This document shows positions 35,726 to 45,175 of a stretch of 64,000 nt of DNA, in pieces (the first letter of the stretch is position 1; each line of letters opens with the position of its first letter). The position numbers and the translations under genes are program-made. The notes beneath the pieces are model-generated. The model ran no database searches. It was not told the origin of the DNA and worked only from the letters and a program-made list of their open reading frames with translations. Source of the stretch: Streptomyces sp. AP-93 (GTDB lineage: Bacteria > Actinomycetota > Actinomycetes > Streptomycetales > Streptomycetaceae); the NCBI RefSeq assembly GCF_022808175.1, contig NZ_JALGBX010000016.1, positions 153,845-217,844 of the forward strand. Reading direction: 5' to 3'.

Positions 35726-36511
35726 ATGACAAGCGGAAGCACTCCCCCGATCGGTGGGACAGCAGGTGTCGACCTGGCGGGCCGAACCGCCATGGTGACC
35801 GGCGCCGGCAGCGGAATCGGCCGGGCCTGCGCCACCGTGCTCGCCACCGCCGGAGCACTCGTACACGTGGTGGACATCGACACGGAGGCCGCCAAGGCGG
35901 TCGCCGAGGAGATAGGCGGCCGGGCGCACGCGGTGGACCTGGCCCAGAGCCACTGCGTGGACACCCTGCCCGCCGACATCGACATCTTGATCAACAATGC
36001 CGGGCTCCAGCACGTGTCCCCCCTGATCGACTTCCCCTCGGAGCGGTTCGAACTCATCCAGAAGGTCATGGTCCTCGCCCCCTTCCTCCTGATCCGCCGG
36101 ACGCTGCCCCACATGCGCGCACGCGGATGGGGCCGGATCATCAACATCTCCAGCGTGCACGGCCTGCGGGCCAGCGCGTTCAAGGCCGGATATGTGACCG
36201 CGAAGCACGCCCTCGAAGGGCTGAGCAAGGTCGCGGCCCTTGAAGGCGCCCCTCACGGGATCACCAGCAACTGCATCAACCCGGGCTACGTTCGCACGCC
36301 CCTGGTCGAGCAGCAGATCGCAGCCCAGGCCTCTGCGCACGGCATCGACGCCGACCAGGTCGTGGGTGAGGTCATGCTGGGCCGCTCCGCGATCAAGAGG
36401 TTGATCGAACCGGAGGAAGTCGCCGCCGTTTCCACATGGCTCTGCGGACCGCACACCGGCTACATCACCGGCACCTCGATACCCGTGGACGGCGGCTGGA
36501 CCGCTGCCTGA
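35726..36511 (+). CDS. bdhA: 3-Hydroxybutyrate dehydrogenase (SDR family)
   Basis: The 261-residue protein is a classical short-chain dehydrogenase: NAD-binding GAGSGIGRACATVLA, acidic residue VVDIDTEAA favouring NAD, NNAGLQHVSPL, catalytic Ser in INISSVHGLRA and Tyr-x-x-x-Lys in GYVTAKHALEG. The NAGLQHV(S/A)P and NPGYVRTPLVEQQI segments are typical of D-3-hydroxybutyrate dehydrogenase. It would oxidise imported 3-hydroxybutyrate to acetoacetate for the CoA-transferase. No good ribosome-binding site is seen for ATG 35726 or 35714, and the IS ends only 81 bases upstream, so expression may have been altered by the insertion. Confidence 0.9.
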   Translation: MTSGSTPPIGGTAGVDLAGRTAMVTGAGSGIGRACATVLATAGALVHVVDIDTEAAKAVAEEIGGRAHAVDLAQSHCVDTLPADIDILINNAGLQHVSPLIDFPSERFELIQKVMVLAPFLLIRRTLPHMRARGWGRIINISSVHGLRASAFKAGYVTAKHALEGLSKVAALEGAPHGITSNCINPGYVRTPLVEQQIAAQASAHGIDADQVVGEVMLGRSAIKRLIEPEEVAAVSTWLCGPHTGYITGTSIPVDGGWTAA

Positions 36512-36567
36512 AGAACCTCCCCGTCTACCTCCCAACTCCGCTCTCAGCGAAATGTGGTAACCCCGCC

Positions 36568-37956
36568 ATGACAACTCAGGCAACCCCGGCACCCAGAGGC
36601 GGCATCGGCCGCGTCATCAGCGCCAGCCTCATCGGCACCACCATCGAGTGGTACGACTTCTTCCTCTACGGTTCCGCCGCCGCCCTCGTCTTCAACAAAC
36701 TGTTCTTCCCCAGCAGTGAGCCGCTGGTCGGAACCCTCCTCGCCTTCCTGACCTACGCGATCGGCTTCGCTGCCCGCCCGCTGGGCGGCCTGGTCTTCGG
36801 CCACTACGGCGACAAGATCGGCCGCAAGAAGCTCCTCGTCCTCAGCCTGCTCCTGATGGGCGGCGCCACCTTCGTCATGGGCCTGCTGCCCACCCACGCC
36901 AGCATCGGCGTCGGTGCTCCCATCCTGCTGACGGTGCTGCGCCTGATCCAGGGCTTCGCGCTCGGCGGCGAGTGGGGCGGCGCCGTCCTGCTCGTCTCCG
37001 AGCACGGCGACGACAAGAACCGCGGCTTCTGGGCCTCCTGGCCCCAGGCCGGCGCACCCGGCGGCAACCTGCTGGCCACCGGCGTGCTCGCCCTGCTGGC
37101 CGCCGTCCAGTCCGAGGAGGCCTTCCTCGCCTGGGGCTGGCGGATCCCGTTCCTGCTCTCCGGCGTTCTGGTCGTGATCGGCCTGTGGATCCGTGTATCG
37201 GTCTCCGAGTCCCCCGTCTTCCTCGAAGCCCAGGCGAAGGCCGCCGAACAGGCCGCCGCGGGCGTCAAGGAGAAGCCGCCGATCGCCGAGGTATTCCGTT
37301 CGAACTGGCGGGGAGTCCTCACCGCGATCGGCACCCGCCTCGGAGAAAACATCTCCTACTACATCATCACCGCGTTCCTGCTCGTCTACGTCACCACCCA
37401 CCTGGGACTGTCGAAGAGCCAGGGGCTGAACGCAGCTCTCATCGGCTCCGCCATCCACTTCATCACGATCCCGGCGTGGGGAGCGCTGTCCGACCGCATC
37501 GGCCGCCGCCCGGTCACTCTGATCGGCTCGGTCGGCATGATCGGCTGGGCGTTCGTCTTCTTCACCATGCTGGACACCAAGTCCTTCCCCGCCATCGCCA
37601 CGGCGGTCACCATCGGGCTCGTTCTCCACGGCGCGATGTACGGACCGCAGGCCGCCTTCATCTCCGAGATGTTCGACACCAAGGTCCGCTACTCCGGCGC
37701 CTCAATGGGCTCCCAGCTCGCCTCCATCATCGGCGGCGCGCTCGCCCCGATCATCGCGGTGGCCCTGCTCGACGGCTACGGCTCGTCGCTGCCGATCTCG
37801 ATCTACCTCGCCGCGGCGGCTGTCGTCACCACCCTGACCGTCCTGGTGGCCAAGGAGACCCGCGGGCGCAGCCTGGCCCAGAACCACAACTCGGCCACTG
37901 AGACGGTCCCCGGCAGTCGCCGGCCCGAGCACGACTCGATCTCAGCCGACAGCTGA
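36568..37956 (+). CDS. MHS-family major facilitator transporter (probable 3-hydroxybutyrate uptake)
   Basis: A twelve-helix MFS protein of 462 residues of the metabolite:H+ symporter (MHS) family. It has IEWYDFFLYGSAAAL in helix 1, the loop 2-3 motif GHYGDKIGRKKLLVLSL, RLIQGFALGGEWGGAVLLVSEH, and the second-half repeat GALSDRIGRRPVTLIG. MHS carriers import small carboxylates with protons. Its place 56 bases after bdhA, within the PHB run, points to 3-hydroxybutyrate as substrate, which is an inference. Integral membrane protein. Confidence 0.9.
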   Translation: MTTQATPAPRGGIGRVISASLIGTTIEWYDFFLYGSAAALVFNKLFFPSSEPLVGTLLAFLTYAIGFAARPLGGLVFGHYGDKIGRKKLLVLSLLLMGGATFVMGLLPTHASIGVGAPILLTVLRLIQGFALGGEWGGAVLLVSEHGDDKNRGFWASWPQAGAPGGNLLATGVLALLAAVQSEEAFLAWGWRIPFLLSGVLVVIGLWIRVSVSESPVFLEAQAKAAEQAAAGVKEKPPIAEVFRSNWRGVLTAIGTRLGENISYYIITAFLLVYVTTHLGLSKSQGLNAALIGSAIHFITIPAWGALSDRIGRRPVTLIGSVGMIGWAFVFFTMLDTKSFPAIATAVTIGLVLHGAMYGPQAAFISEMFDTKVRYSGASMGSQLASIIGGALAPIIAVALLDGYGSSLPISIYLAAAAVVTTLTVLVAKETRGRSLAQNHNSATETVPGSRRPEHDSISADS

Positions 37957-38053
37957 GCTCCGGTTGCCCGCCGCCCCGCCACCGTCCTCCCCTCGGAAGC
38001 GGCGAAGTACGGCGGGCAACCGCGTTAGCCGATTCCTTCCCAGCCTGCCCGGC

Positions 38054-38073
38054 CACCAGCAGAACTGCTGGTG
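38054..38073. promoter_or_regulatory. Perfect inverted repeat upstream of the PucR-type regulator
   Basis: CACCAGCAG-AA-CTGCTGGTG (9-bp arms, two-base centre) lies 41 bases before the regulator's start and 97 bases after the transporter's stop. The short centre makes an operator, perhaps autoregulatory, more likely than a terminator. Confidence 0.5.
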
Positions 38074-38113
38074 CACCACACACCACCGCTGCCAGAACCA
38101 CGGAGAGCGCCCC

Positions 38114-40045
38114 ATGCCCCCCACCGTGAAGAACACCGGCGACGGGTCGGCATGGACCGCCCTGCGGCATCTGCTGGACCTACTGGCGCAGGACGCGCCC
38201 CCCGAGCACTTCACGCGAGCGGCCGAGGCAGCCCAGGACGCACACGTCTCCGATTCCGAGGCCGCGGCGATCGCGGAGGCCACCCAGGTGGCCCTCCGCA
38301 TCCGGCGGACCCTCAGCCAGCACCGACGCCGCGAGGCCGAGCTCGCGGCGCTCTTCGACACCGCCGGCGACCTCGCAGGGCTCAGAGACCTGGATGCCGT
38401 GCTCAGGGCGATCACGCATCGGGCCAAGCTGCTCCTCGGCACGGACGTGACCTACCTGTCCCTCAACGACGAGGAGGCGGGCGACACATACATGCGGGTG
38501 ACCGACGGGAGCGTTTCCGCGGCGTTCCAGCAGGTGCGACTGGGCATGGGCGAGGGCCTGGGCGGTCTCGTCGCCGAATCGGCCCGGCCGTACACCACCG
38601 GCGACTACAGCGAAGATCCCCGCTTCAAGCACACCACCACCATCGACAGTGCCGTCATGGAGGAGGGGCTACGGGCCATCCTCGGCGTGCCGCTTCGCCT
38701 GGGCACCCGGGTGATCGGTGTCCTCTACGCGGCGGACCGTACCGCTCGGACCTTCACACCGGACGAAGTCGCTCTGCTCTCCTCACTGGCCGACCACGCC
38801 GCGATCGCCATCGATAGCGCTCGCCTGCTGGATGAGACCCGCTCCGCGCTGGTCGAGCTCAACGCGGCCTCGCAAACCATAGAGGCGCACAGTGAGGCCA
38901 TGCGGCGGGCCGAAGACGCTCACGACCGGCTCACCGACCTCGTACTCCGCGGAGGGGGCATCACGGAGGTCGCGACGGCCATTGGCACTGTTCTCCAGGG
39001 CGGGACCCTCATCCACGACGCGGACGGGGCAGAACTCGCCCGGGCGGGCGCGGACTCCGAGCCCCCCTCGGCGAAGGCGGTCGCCGCATCCCGAGCCGGC
39101 GGCCGGGCCGTCCCCGTCCAAGGAACCTGGGTGTGTGCCGTTCTCGCCGGACACGAACTCCTCGGCAGCATCGCACTGACCGGCCGCGCCGACCTCGGCG
39201 AAGCGGACCGACGCCTCTTCGAGCGCGCCAGCGTCGTCACCGCCCTGCTCCTGCTCCTGCGCCGCTCCGTCGCCGAAGCCGAGGATCGCGTACGCGGCGA
39301 GCTCCTCGGCGACCTGCTCTCCCGTGCGGCGGACTCGACCAGCCTGACTGCCCGTGCCCGCAGGCTCAAAGTGAACCTCAACCATCCGCACACGGTGTTC
39401 GTACTCCACGCCGACGCCGTGCTCCGGCAACGCCTGCTCGCCGCTGCCTCCCGCACCGCACACACCCGCAAGGGACTCGCCGGACTGCACCACGACAACG
39501 TGGTCCTCGTCTGCCCGTCAGATTCCCCCGGCCCGGACGCCCGGCATCTGGCAGACGAACTGAGCCAGGCCGCCGCTGCCCCGGTCACCATCGGCGCCGC
39601 AGGTCCCGTCACCGGGCCGGCGGGCTTCGCCGACGCCCACGCCGAAGCCCACCGCTGCTTGGGAGCCCTCCGCGCCCTGGGCCACAGCGGTACGGGGGCC
39701 ACACTGTCCGACCTGGGCTTCCTCGGCGTCCTCCTCGGAGACCAGACGGACCTGATCGGCTACGTGGAGCAGACCCTGGGCCCCGTGATCGAGTACGACG
39801 CCAAACGCGGCACCAACCTCGTCCACACCCTTCACGTGTACTTCTCCGTCGGCATGAGCCAGTCCAAGGCGAGGGAGGCCCTCCACGTACACATCAACAC
39901 GGTGGTGCAGCGCCTGGACCGCATCGGACAGCTCCTCGGCCGTGACTGGCAAACCCCTGAGAGGGCTCTGGAGATCCAGCTCGCCCTGCGCGTTGCCCGG
40001 GTGTCATCCGTGGGTGGGATCGGAAACGGCCGGGAGGACGGGTGA
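38114..40045 (+). CDS. GAF-domain PucR/CdaR-type transcriptional regulator
   Basis: This 643-residue protein starts seven bases after GGAGAG. Domains in order: a helical N-terminal region, a GAF domain at ~105-245 (LLLGTDVTYLSLNDEEAGD, GMGEGLGGLVAESARPY, LGVPLRLGTRVIGVLYAADR, SSLADHAAIAIDSARLL), a CdaR-like middle part, and a PucR C-terminal helix-turn-helix at ~570-635 (LVHTLHVYFSVGMSQSKAREALHVHINTVVQRLDRI). The GAF probably binds an effector such as a PHB-derived metabolite. As the last gene of the PHB run it is the best candidate for its regulator. Confidence 0.9.
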   Translation: MPPTVKNTGDGSAWTALRHLLDLLAQDAPPEHFTRAAEAAQDAHVSDSEAAAIAEATQVALRIRRTLSQHRRREAELAALFDTAGDLAGLRDLDAVLRAITHRAKLLLGTDVTYLSLNDEEAGDTYMRVTDGSVSAAFQQVRLGMGEGLGGLVAESARPYTTGDYSEDPRFKHTTTIDSAVMEEGLRAILGVPLRLGTRVIGVLYAADRTARTFTPDEVALLSSLADHAAIAIDSARLLDETRSALVELNAASQTIEAHSEAMRRAEDAHDRLTDLVLRGGGITEVATAIGTVLQGGTLIHDADGAELARAGADSEPPSAKAVAASRAGGRAVPVQGTWVCAVLAGHELLGSIALTGRADLGEADRRLFERASVVTALLLLLRRSVAEAEDRVRGELLGDLLSRAADSTSLTARARRLKVNLNHPHTVFVLHADAVLRQRLLAAASRTAHTRKGLAGLHHDNVVLVCPSDSPGPDARHLADELSQAAAAPVTIGAAGPVTGPAGFADAHAEAHRCLGALRALGHSGTGATLSDLGFLGVLLGDQTDLIGYVEQTLGPVIEYDAKRGTNLVHTLHVYFSVGMSQSKAREALHVHINTVVQRLDRIGQLLGRDWQTPERALEIQLALRVARVSSVGGIGNGREDG

Positions 40046-40065
40046 AGGCCCCGGACCGGCTTCTC

Positions 40066-41862
40066 CTATTCCGTGTCGGGGATGAGGCCGAACTCCGTCA
40101 GCAGTTCGCCGATCTCGGTGGAGTCCAGCTTGCGCAGTAGTTGCTTGCGGAGGATCTCGGGGCCTGGCAGGTGGAGTGTCTCGCCATCCCGTAGCCGGCT
40201 GGCGGCGTCGAGTAGTCTGCGGATGTCATAGGTGGAGTTGAACACTTCCGGGACGCCGCGTTCGATGCCGAGTAGCTGGTAGGCGGCTTCCATGCCTGTG
40301 CGTACGGAGTACTCGGTGGTGAAGATCGTGTCACGGGTGGTCTCGGCGAACTGGCCGATGAACGCGAAGTTCACCGCTGTCCGCGGTACCACGTCAGGTC
40401 GGTCACCGGCCCGGCGGGGCAGGAAGAAGGCCGTGACGTAGGGCATCATCACCGGCACGCACGTAGCGCCGTGCGCCGCGAGTTCGCTGATCTCGTCGGT
40501 GGGTGCGCCTAGGTGATAGAGCCACTCCTGCGTGATCTCTTCCCCGGTGCAGTCCTGCATCGGCTTTTTCACGTAGTCGCCGGGGCGGTCCGTGAACAGC
40601 CCGTAGAGCCATACGACGATCTGGTCGGCCGGCTGCTGTTTGAAGTGGGGCTGTCGGTTGACGGTCCAGCTCATGAGCCAGCTGGAGTCCCTGATCGTAA
40701 CGATGCCACCGGTGACGACCTTCCCGCTGAACGGGTCGCGTTTGGCGATGTTCTGGATCAGTTTGGGGATCCGGGGGTCGAGTGTGGTGACGGTGGCCGA
40801 CTCCCATTTACTTTCGGCGATGTTGCCGCAGAACACCTCGGGGCGGCCGAACGTGTCATCGTGGCTTGCGATCTTCCGCCACAGGTCCCATGCCGGGGCC
40901 GGGCCCTCATTCAGGCGGGCGGCGGTGTGGTGGTCGCCGCTGTCCGAGTTCTCGGTGAGGGAGCCGATGGTCGTGAACACCAGGTCGTCCGCTCCGAGGT
41001 CGACTCCCCCCGCCTCTCCCGCGGAGATCCAGTGGATACGGGTCGCCTGCTTCCGGTCCGGGGTGATGTCAAAGCTGATGTCGGTGACCTCGGTGTCGAG
41101 CTGGAATGTCACGCCCTGGCCTACCAGCCACCGGGTCAACGGGAGCACGAGCGACTCGTACTGGTTGTACTTGGTGAACTTCAGCGTGGACAGGTCGGGA
41201 AGACCGCCGACGTGGTGGATGAAGCGGTGCAGGTACAGCTTCATCTCCAGGGCGCTGTGCCACTCCTCGAAGGCGAACATCGTGCGCCAGTACAGCCAGA
41301 AGTGGCTGTCCAGGAAGTCTCGGCCGAGGACTTCATTGATGCGTTTGCCCTCCATCTCCTCGCGAGTGGCGAGGAAGATCCTCAAGATGTCCTTCTGCGC
41401 ACGCTCGCTGAGGGCGAACAGTCCGTCGGTGTGCGCGTCCTGCCCCTGGTTCTCGGTGACCCGCTGCAGGGAGAAGTTGGGGTCGTCCTTGTTCAGCCAG
41501 TAGAACTCGTCGAGGACCGAGGCGCCCTCGATCTCGATCGAGGGGATGGACCGGAACAGGTCCCAAAGGCACTCCATGTGGTCTTCCATCTCGCGGCCGC
41601 CGCGAATGACGAAGCCCTTCTCCGGCTCTTTGATGCCGTCCAGAGCGCCCCCCGGAAGTTTCTGCTGTTCCAGGACGGTGATCTTGTCGCCGCTCATACG
41701 TCCGTCGCGGATGAGGAAGGCGGCGCCGGCGAGCGAAGCGATTCCGGAGCCCACGAACCAGGCGGTCTTCCGCTCCACCCCCTCAGGCTTGCGCGGCCGC
41801 GCGAACGCCTCGTAGTTCCCGCTGCTGTAGTACACGGCTACCGCCTCTTCCTTCAGGGACAT
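40066..41862 (-). CDS. ohyA: Oleate hydratase (FAD-dependent)
   Basis: The 598-residue protein is a full-length OhyA: N-terminal FAD-binding WFVGSGIASLAGAAFLIRDG, the FAD/catalytic loop QQKLPGGALDGI, then RGGREMEDHMECLWDLFRSIPS, EFYWLNKDDPNFSLQRV and TRWLVGQGVTFQLDTEVTDI. It adds water to the cis-9 double bond of oleic acid, giving 10-hydroxystearate, which detoxifies free unsaturated fatty acids. It acts in the cytoplasm at the membrane face. The gene is monocistronic, convergent with the PucR gene, and a palindrome that may be its operator lies 40 bases upstream of the start. Confidence 0.95.
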   Translation of the reverse strand: MSLKEEAVAVYYSSGNYEAFARPRKPEGVERKTAWFVGSGIASLAGAAFLIRDGRMSGDKITVLEQQKLPGGALDGIKEPEKGFVIRGGREMEDHMECLWDLFRSIPSIEIEGASVLDEFYWLNKDDPNFSLQRVTENQGQDAHTDGLFALSERAQKDILRIFLATREEMEGKRINEVLGRDFLDSHFWLYWRTMFAFEEWHSALEMKLYLHRFIHHVGGLPDLSTLKFTKYNQYESLVLPLTRWLVGQGVTFQLDTEVTDISFDITPDRKQATRIHWISAGEAGGVDLGADDLVFTTIGSLTENSDSGDHHTAARLNEGPAPAWDLWRKIASHDDTFGRPEVFCGNIAESKWESATVTTLDPRIPKLIQNIAKRDPFSGKVVTGGIVTIRDSSWLMSWTVNRQPHFKQQPADQIVVWLYGLFTDRPGDYVKKPMQDCTGEEITQEWLYHLGAPTDEISELAAHGATCVPVMMPYVTAFFLPRRAGDRPDVVPRTAVNFAFIGQFAETTRDTIFTTEYSVRTGMEAAYQLLGIERGVPEVFNSTYDIRRLLDAASRLRDGETLHLPGPEILRKQLLRKLDSTEIGELLTEFGLIPDTE

Positions 41863-41901
41863 CTTGTGGTTCTCAGCGCCCGAGTGTCACTATCTGCACC
41901 T

Positions 41902-41913
41902 TATGTCGACATA
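41902..41913. promoter_or_regulatory. Palindrome TATGTCGACATA upstream of oleate hydratase
   Basis: A perfect 12-bp palindrome, 40-51 bases upstream of the ohyA ATG in an AT-richer segment. It is a candidate operator, for instance for a TetR-type fatty-acid sensor. No regulator gene is adjacent. Confidence 0.5.
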
Positions 41914-41939
41914 GGGCAGTATCTTAGGAATGCGCAATT

Positions 41940-42560
41940 CCGGCGATAAGGAATCTACCTACCCCGACGCGCGAAGGCCGGACAACACGTCAGCGCCCAG
42001 GCGGCCCAAACCCGCGATCACGACCCTCGTCGGTAGCCGTGGACCGTAGTGGCCAGTTCCTCCGGTCGGCGAGCGGGCCAGTAGCGGTCAGCTTCTATGG
42101 AGCCAGACTGGTTCACCACCGAGTCGCGGTCCGGCGAACGCGCGCCAACGCCTCGCGGCCGACGTCTACTTGTCCGCCCCGACCTCGGTCGCCAGCAGGC
42201 CGATGACCAGCTCCCTCGCCGGTGAGCCTGACCGGACCGCTGCGACGCCTGAGCGTGTCCACCAGACCGGCAACGGATTCGTCCGGCTCATCCGTCGCTG
42301 GACACGGCCCGGCTCGTCCTGGGCCAGCCGCCACCGCCCTGGCCGCCCGCGCCCCGTACGCGCTGCTCGCCGCAAACGCGATCCCCAGCTGCCCCCGTGG
42401 GCCTCCGCCGTCGTCGGCCGGCGCCCTGCGGCCGGCTCGACGGCGACCTGCGTACGCCTGTCAGGGCACGCCCTGACAGGCACGATCCGTTGGGCGACTG
42501 CCCCGCCGCATAGGCCAGTGCGCTGAGCCGGTTCGCCGGACATCCAGCCGGAGGGCTCGC
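41940..42560. other. Intergenic region without a supported gene
   Basis: Open frames exist on both strands but none has a recognisable domain or a credible start. A CTGTCAGGGCGTGCCCTGACAG-like palindrome (TGTCAGGGCACGCCCTGACA, 42459-42478) may terminate the leftward UbiA gene. Confidence 0.45.
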
Positions 42561-43481
42561 TCAGCCGGTTGCCAGGGCGTGTCCGGCCAGGACCAGGAGT
42601 ACGGCGTCGGCTCCGGCCAGGGCCAGGATGATCAGGAAGGGCATCCGGCCGCGGGCGAGGGCGGGCGGTGCGGCCAGTGCCGCCAGGCACAGGGCCAGTG
42701 TCACGCCCAGCAGCAGCCGACCGGCAAGGGCCACCGGGCCGGGCGGACCGAAGGTCACCACCGTGCAGGAGACGAAGGCGAGACCCGCGGCCATCGCGAT
42801 GGACCCGCGTCGCCCCAGTCGCTGAGGGAGCCCCAGCACACCGCCCGCGATGTCCTCGTCGATGTCGGGCAGGGCATTGGCGAAGTGGGCACTGGTCCCC
42901 AGCAGAGCCGCTGCCGCAGTGAGCCACACCGGGGGCCATCCGGCCGATGGCGAGGTCAGGGCCAAGGTCAGGAAGGCGGGAAGCAGCCCGAAGGCGATGG
43001 TGTACGGCAGCCATGAGGCGGGCGTGTGCTTCAGCCACAGGTTGTACGACCAGGCTGCGGTCACGCAGCCGATGTGGACCCAGCCGGCCCGGGCTCCGCA
43101 GGCCAGCGACAGCGGGACGCAGGCGAGTAGGGCCGCACAGGCGGCTGCGGTCACCGCTCCGGGCCGTACTTCCCCCGTGGCGAGCGGCTTGTCGAGGCGG
43201 CCGGCTGCCACGTCGCGCCGCATGTCCAGCCGGTCGTTGCACCAGCCGATCGACAGCTGGCCCGCGGCGACCGCGGCCACCGCGGTGGTTCCGGCGACGG
43301 GTCCGAGCCCGACGGCGGCGGCCAGCAGCGCCGTGAGGAGGGTGACGGCGGCGGCAGGCACGGGATGACTGGCCCTCAGGACCCCCGGGAAGCCCACGCG
43401 GGCGAGGCGCCGGGCCATCGCCGACCCCGCGGGCGCGGCGGCCGCGGTGGCTCCTTCGTCGGTGGTGGTGATGATGGGCAC
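42561..43481 (-). CDS. UbiA-family prenyltransferase
   Basis: The 306-residue protein has about eight transmembrane helices and both aspartate-rich prenyl-diphosphate motifs of the UbiA superfamily: NDRLDMRRD after the second helix and DIDEDI (ALPDIDEDIAGG) in the second half. It should transfer a prenyl chain to an aromatic acceptor in the membrane. It is divergent from a type III polyketide synthase gene with only 79 bases between starts, and that operon also encodes a methyltransferase and a flavin monooxygenase. The natural acceptor is therefore probably the polyketide-derived phenol or quinone. Prenyl chain length cannot be predicted. Confidence 0.87.
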   Translation of the reverse strand: MPIITTTDEGATAAAAPAGSAMARRLARVGFPGVLRASHPVPAAAVTLLTALLAAAVGLGPVAGTTAVAAVAAGQLSIGWCNDRLDMRRDVAAGRLDKPLATGEVRPGAVTAAACAALLACVPLSLACGARAGWVHIGCVTAAWSYNLWLKHTPASWLPYTIAFGLLPAFLTLALTSPSAGWPPVWLTAAAALLGTSAHFANALPDIDEDIAGGVLGLPQRLGRRGSIAMAAGLAFVSCTVVTFGPPGPVALAGRLLLGVTLALCLAALAAPPALARGRMPFLIILALAGADAVLLVLAGHALATG

Positions 43482-43560
43482 CGCACCACGCTATGGGTCC
43501 GGCGCGCCCGTGGCGGCTGTGTTCAGCGTGCCTGCGCCCTGCTGTCCCTATGTTGGACCA

Positions 43561-44631
43561 ATGACACGGGTCCTCGGGGTGAGCACGGCGTTCCCGCCCC
43601 ATCGCTACTTGCAGCAGGAGATCACCGACGTCCTCGCTTCCTGCCTGCCGTCCGGGGCCGACAGCGCGCTCCTGCGCCGGCTGCACGGCGCGGCCCAGGT
43701 GGAGACGCGCCACCTCGTCCTCCCCCTGGACGCGTACCGGAGGCTCGGCGGCTTCGGTAACACCAACCGCCTGTTCGTCGAACTCGCCGTCGCCCTGGGC
43801 GCCGAAGCGGTCGAGCGGGCACTCGACGAGGCGGGGGTGCGCGCCGAGGAGATCGACCTGGTCGTCTCGACGACTGTGACCGGCATCGCGGCGCCCTCCG
43901 TGGAGGCCCGGCTGGCTGCTCGGGTCGGCCTGCGGCCCGACGTCAAGCGGGTACCGATGTTCGGACTCGGCTGCTCCGCCGGTGCGGCGGGGCTGGCCCG
44001 GGTCCACGACTTCCTCGCCGGCCATCCGGACGGTACGGCGCTCTTGCTGTCCACGGAACTGTGCTCGCTGACTTTGCAGCCGACGGACACCTCGATGGCG
44101 AACCTGGTGGCGGGAAGCCTGTTCGGAGACGGGGCCGCCGCTCTGGTGGCGGTTGGCGGCGACCACGCTTCCGCGACAGCGCGAGCGGCCGGCGCGTCCG
44201 GGCCGGTGGTAGCGGCCACGCGCAGCCGCCTGTACCCGGGGACCGGGCATCTCCTGGGCTGGGACGTCGGCGACTGGGGTTTCCGCATGGTTCTCGGCCG
44301 GGAGGTCCCCGAGCTCGTCCGGCTGCACGTGGCGGAGGAGATCGAGTCCTTCCTCGCCGCTCACGACCTCAAGCCCCGGGACGTCACGGCCTGGATCTGC
44401 CATCCCGGTGGCCCGAAGATCCTCGACGCGCTCGCCGACGAGCTCGGCCTGCCGGACTCTGCCCTGGCCCCCTCCCGCAGGGCGCTGGCCGCCACGGGGA
44501 ACCTGTCCTCCGCCTCGGTGCTGCACATCCTGCGCGACACCCGGGCCGCAGCGCCGCCGCCGGGATCGTCAGGCCTGATGATCGCCTTCGGGCCGGGCTT
44601 CTCCTCCGAACTCGTCCTGCTGGCCTGGTGA
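43561..44631 (+). CDS. Type III polyketide synthase (chalcone/alkylresorcinol synthase-like)
   Basis: The 356-residue homodimeric synthase has the full Cys-His-Asn triad: Cys138 in MFGLGCSAGAAG, His281 in WICHPGGPKIL, Asn314 in TGNLSSASV. It decarboxylates malonyl-CoA and extends a starter acyl-CoA several times before cyclisation. Gene order (synthase, ICMT-type methyltransferase, FAD monooxygenase) matches the srsABC phenolic-lipid operon known from Streptomyces griseus, so an alkylresorcinol or alkylpyrone product is likely. The ATG at 43561 begins the conserved RVLGVSTAFPPHRY; the longer frame reaches across the divergent UbiA start and is rejected. Confidence 0.93.
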   Translation: MTRVLGVSTAFPPHRYLQQEITDVLASCLPSGADSALLRRLHGAAQVETRHLVLPLDAYRRLGGFGNTNRLFVELAVALGAEAVERALDEAGVRAEEIDLVVSTTVTGIAAPSVEARLAARVGLRPDVKRVPMFGLGCSAGAAGLARVHDFLAGHPDGTALLLSTELCSLTLQPTDTSMANLVAGSLFGDGAAALVAVGGDHASATARAAGASGPVVAATRSRLYPGTGHLLGWDVGDWGFRMVLGREVPELVRLHVAEEIESFLAAHDLKPRDVTAWICHPGGPKILDALADELGLPDSALAPSRRALAATGNLSSASVLHILRDTRAAAPPPGSSGLMIAFGPGFSSELVLLAW

Positions 44632-44638
44632 TTGCGCC

Positions 44639-45175
44639 ATGACGCCGTACACCTTGCTGATCTTGCTGGTCATCGCGGAACGATTCGCGGAACTCTTTGT
44701 GGCGCGCCGCAACGCGGCCTGGAGCCGGTCCAGGGGCGGGCTCGAGTACGGGGCCGGGCACTACCCGGCGATGGTCGCCCTGCACACGGCCCTGCTGCTC
44801 GGCTGCCTCGTGGAGCCGTGGGCGGCCGACCGCCCCTTCCTGCCCCTGCTCGGCTGGCCCGCCCTCGTCCTCGTGCTGGCCGCCCAGGGGCTGCGGTGGT
44901 GGTGCATCGGCGCCCTGGGCCTCCGCTGGAACACCCGCGTGCTGATCGTCCCCGACCTTCCGCTGATCACGCGCGGTCCCTATCGGTACCTGCGTCACCC
45001 CAACTACCTGGCCGTCGTCGTCGAGGGAATGGCCCTTCCCCTGGTGTTCAGCGCGTGGGTGACCGCCCTTGGCTTCACGCTGCTGAACGCCGCCCTGCTG
45101 ACCGTACGCATCCGCTGCGAGGACGACGCACTGGCGCCCACACGCCCGCTACCCGCCCTGGAGGCGGCTCCGTGA
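44639..45175 (+). CDS. ICMT-type membrane methyltransferase (SrsB-like)
   Basis: The product has 178 residues and four to five hydrophobic segments, ending in an isoprenylcysteine carboxyl methyltransferase-like domain: LPLITRGPYRYLRHPNYLAVVVEG, the SAM-binding RHPNY signature, and a terminal RIRCEDDAL glutamate region. In srs-type operons this enzyme O-methylates the phenolic lipid. It starts seven bases after the synthase stop and overlaps the next gene by four bases, so the three are co-translated. Confidence 0.9.
   Translation: MTPYTLLILLVIAERFAELFVARRNAAWSRSRGGLEYGAGHYPAMVALHTALLLGCLVEPWAADRPFLPLLGWPALVLVLAAQGLRWWCIGALGLRWNTRVLIVPDLPLITRGPYRYLRHPNYLAVVVEGMALPLVFSAWVTALGFTLLNAALLTVRIRCEDDALAPTRPLPALEAAP

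Noticed and set aside
42166..44526. 786-residue minus-strand frame
   Set aside because: Arg/Gly/Pro-rich shadow across the UbiA gene and the type III PKS; no start signal or domain.
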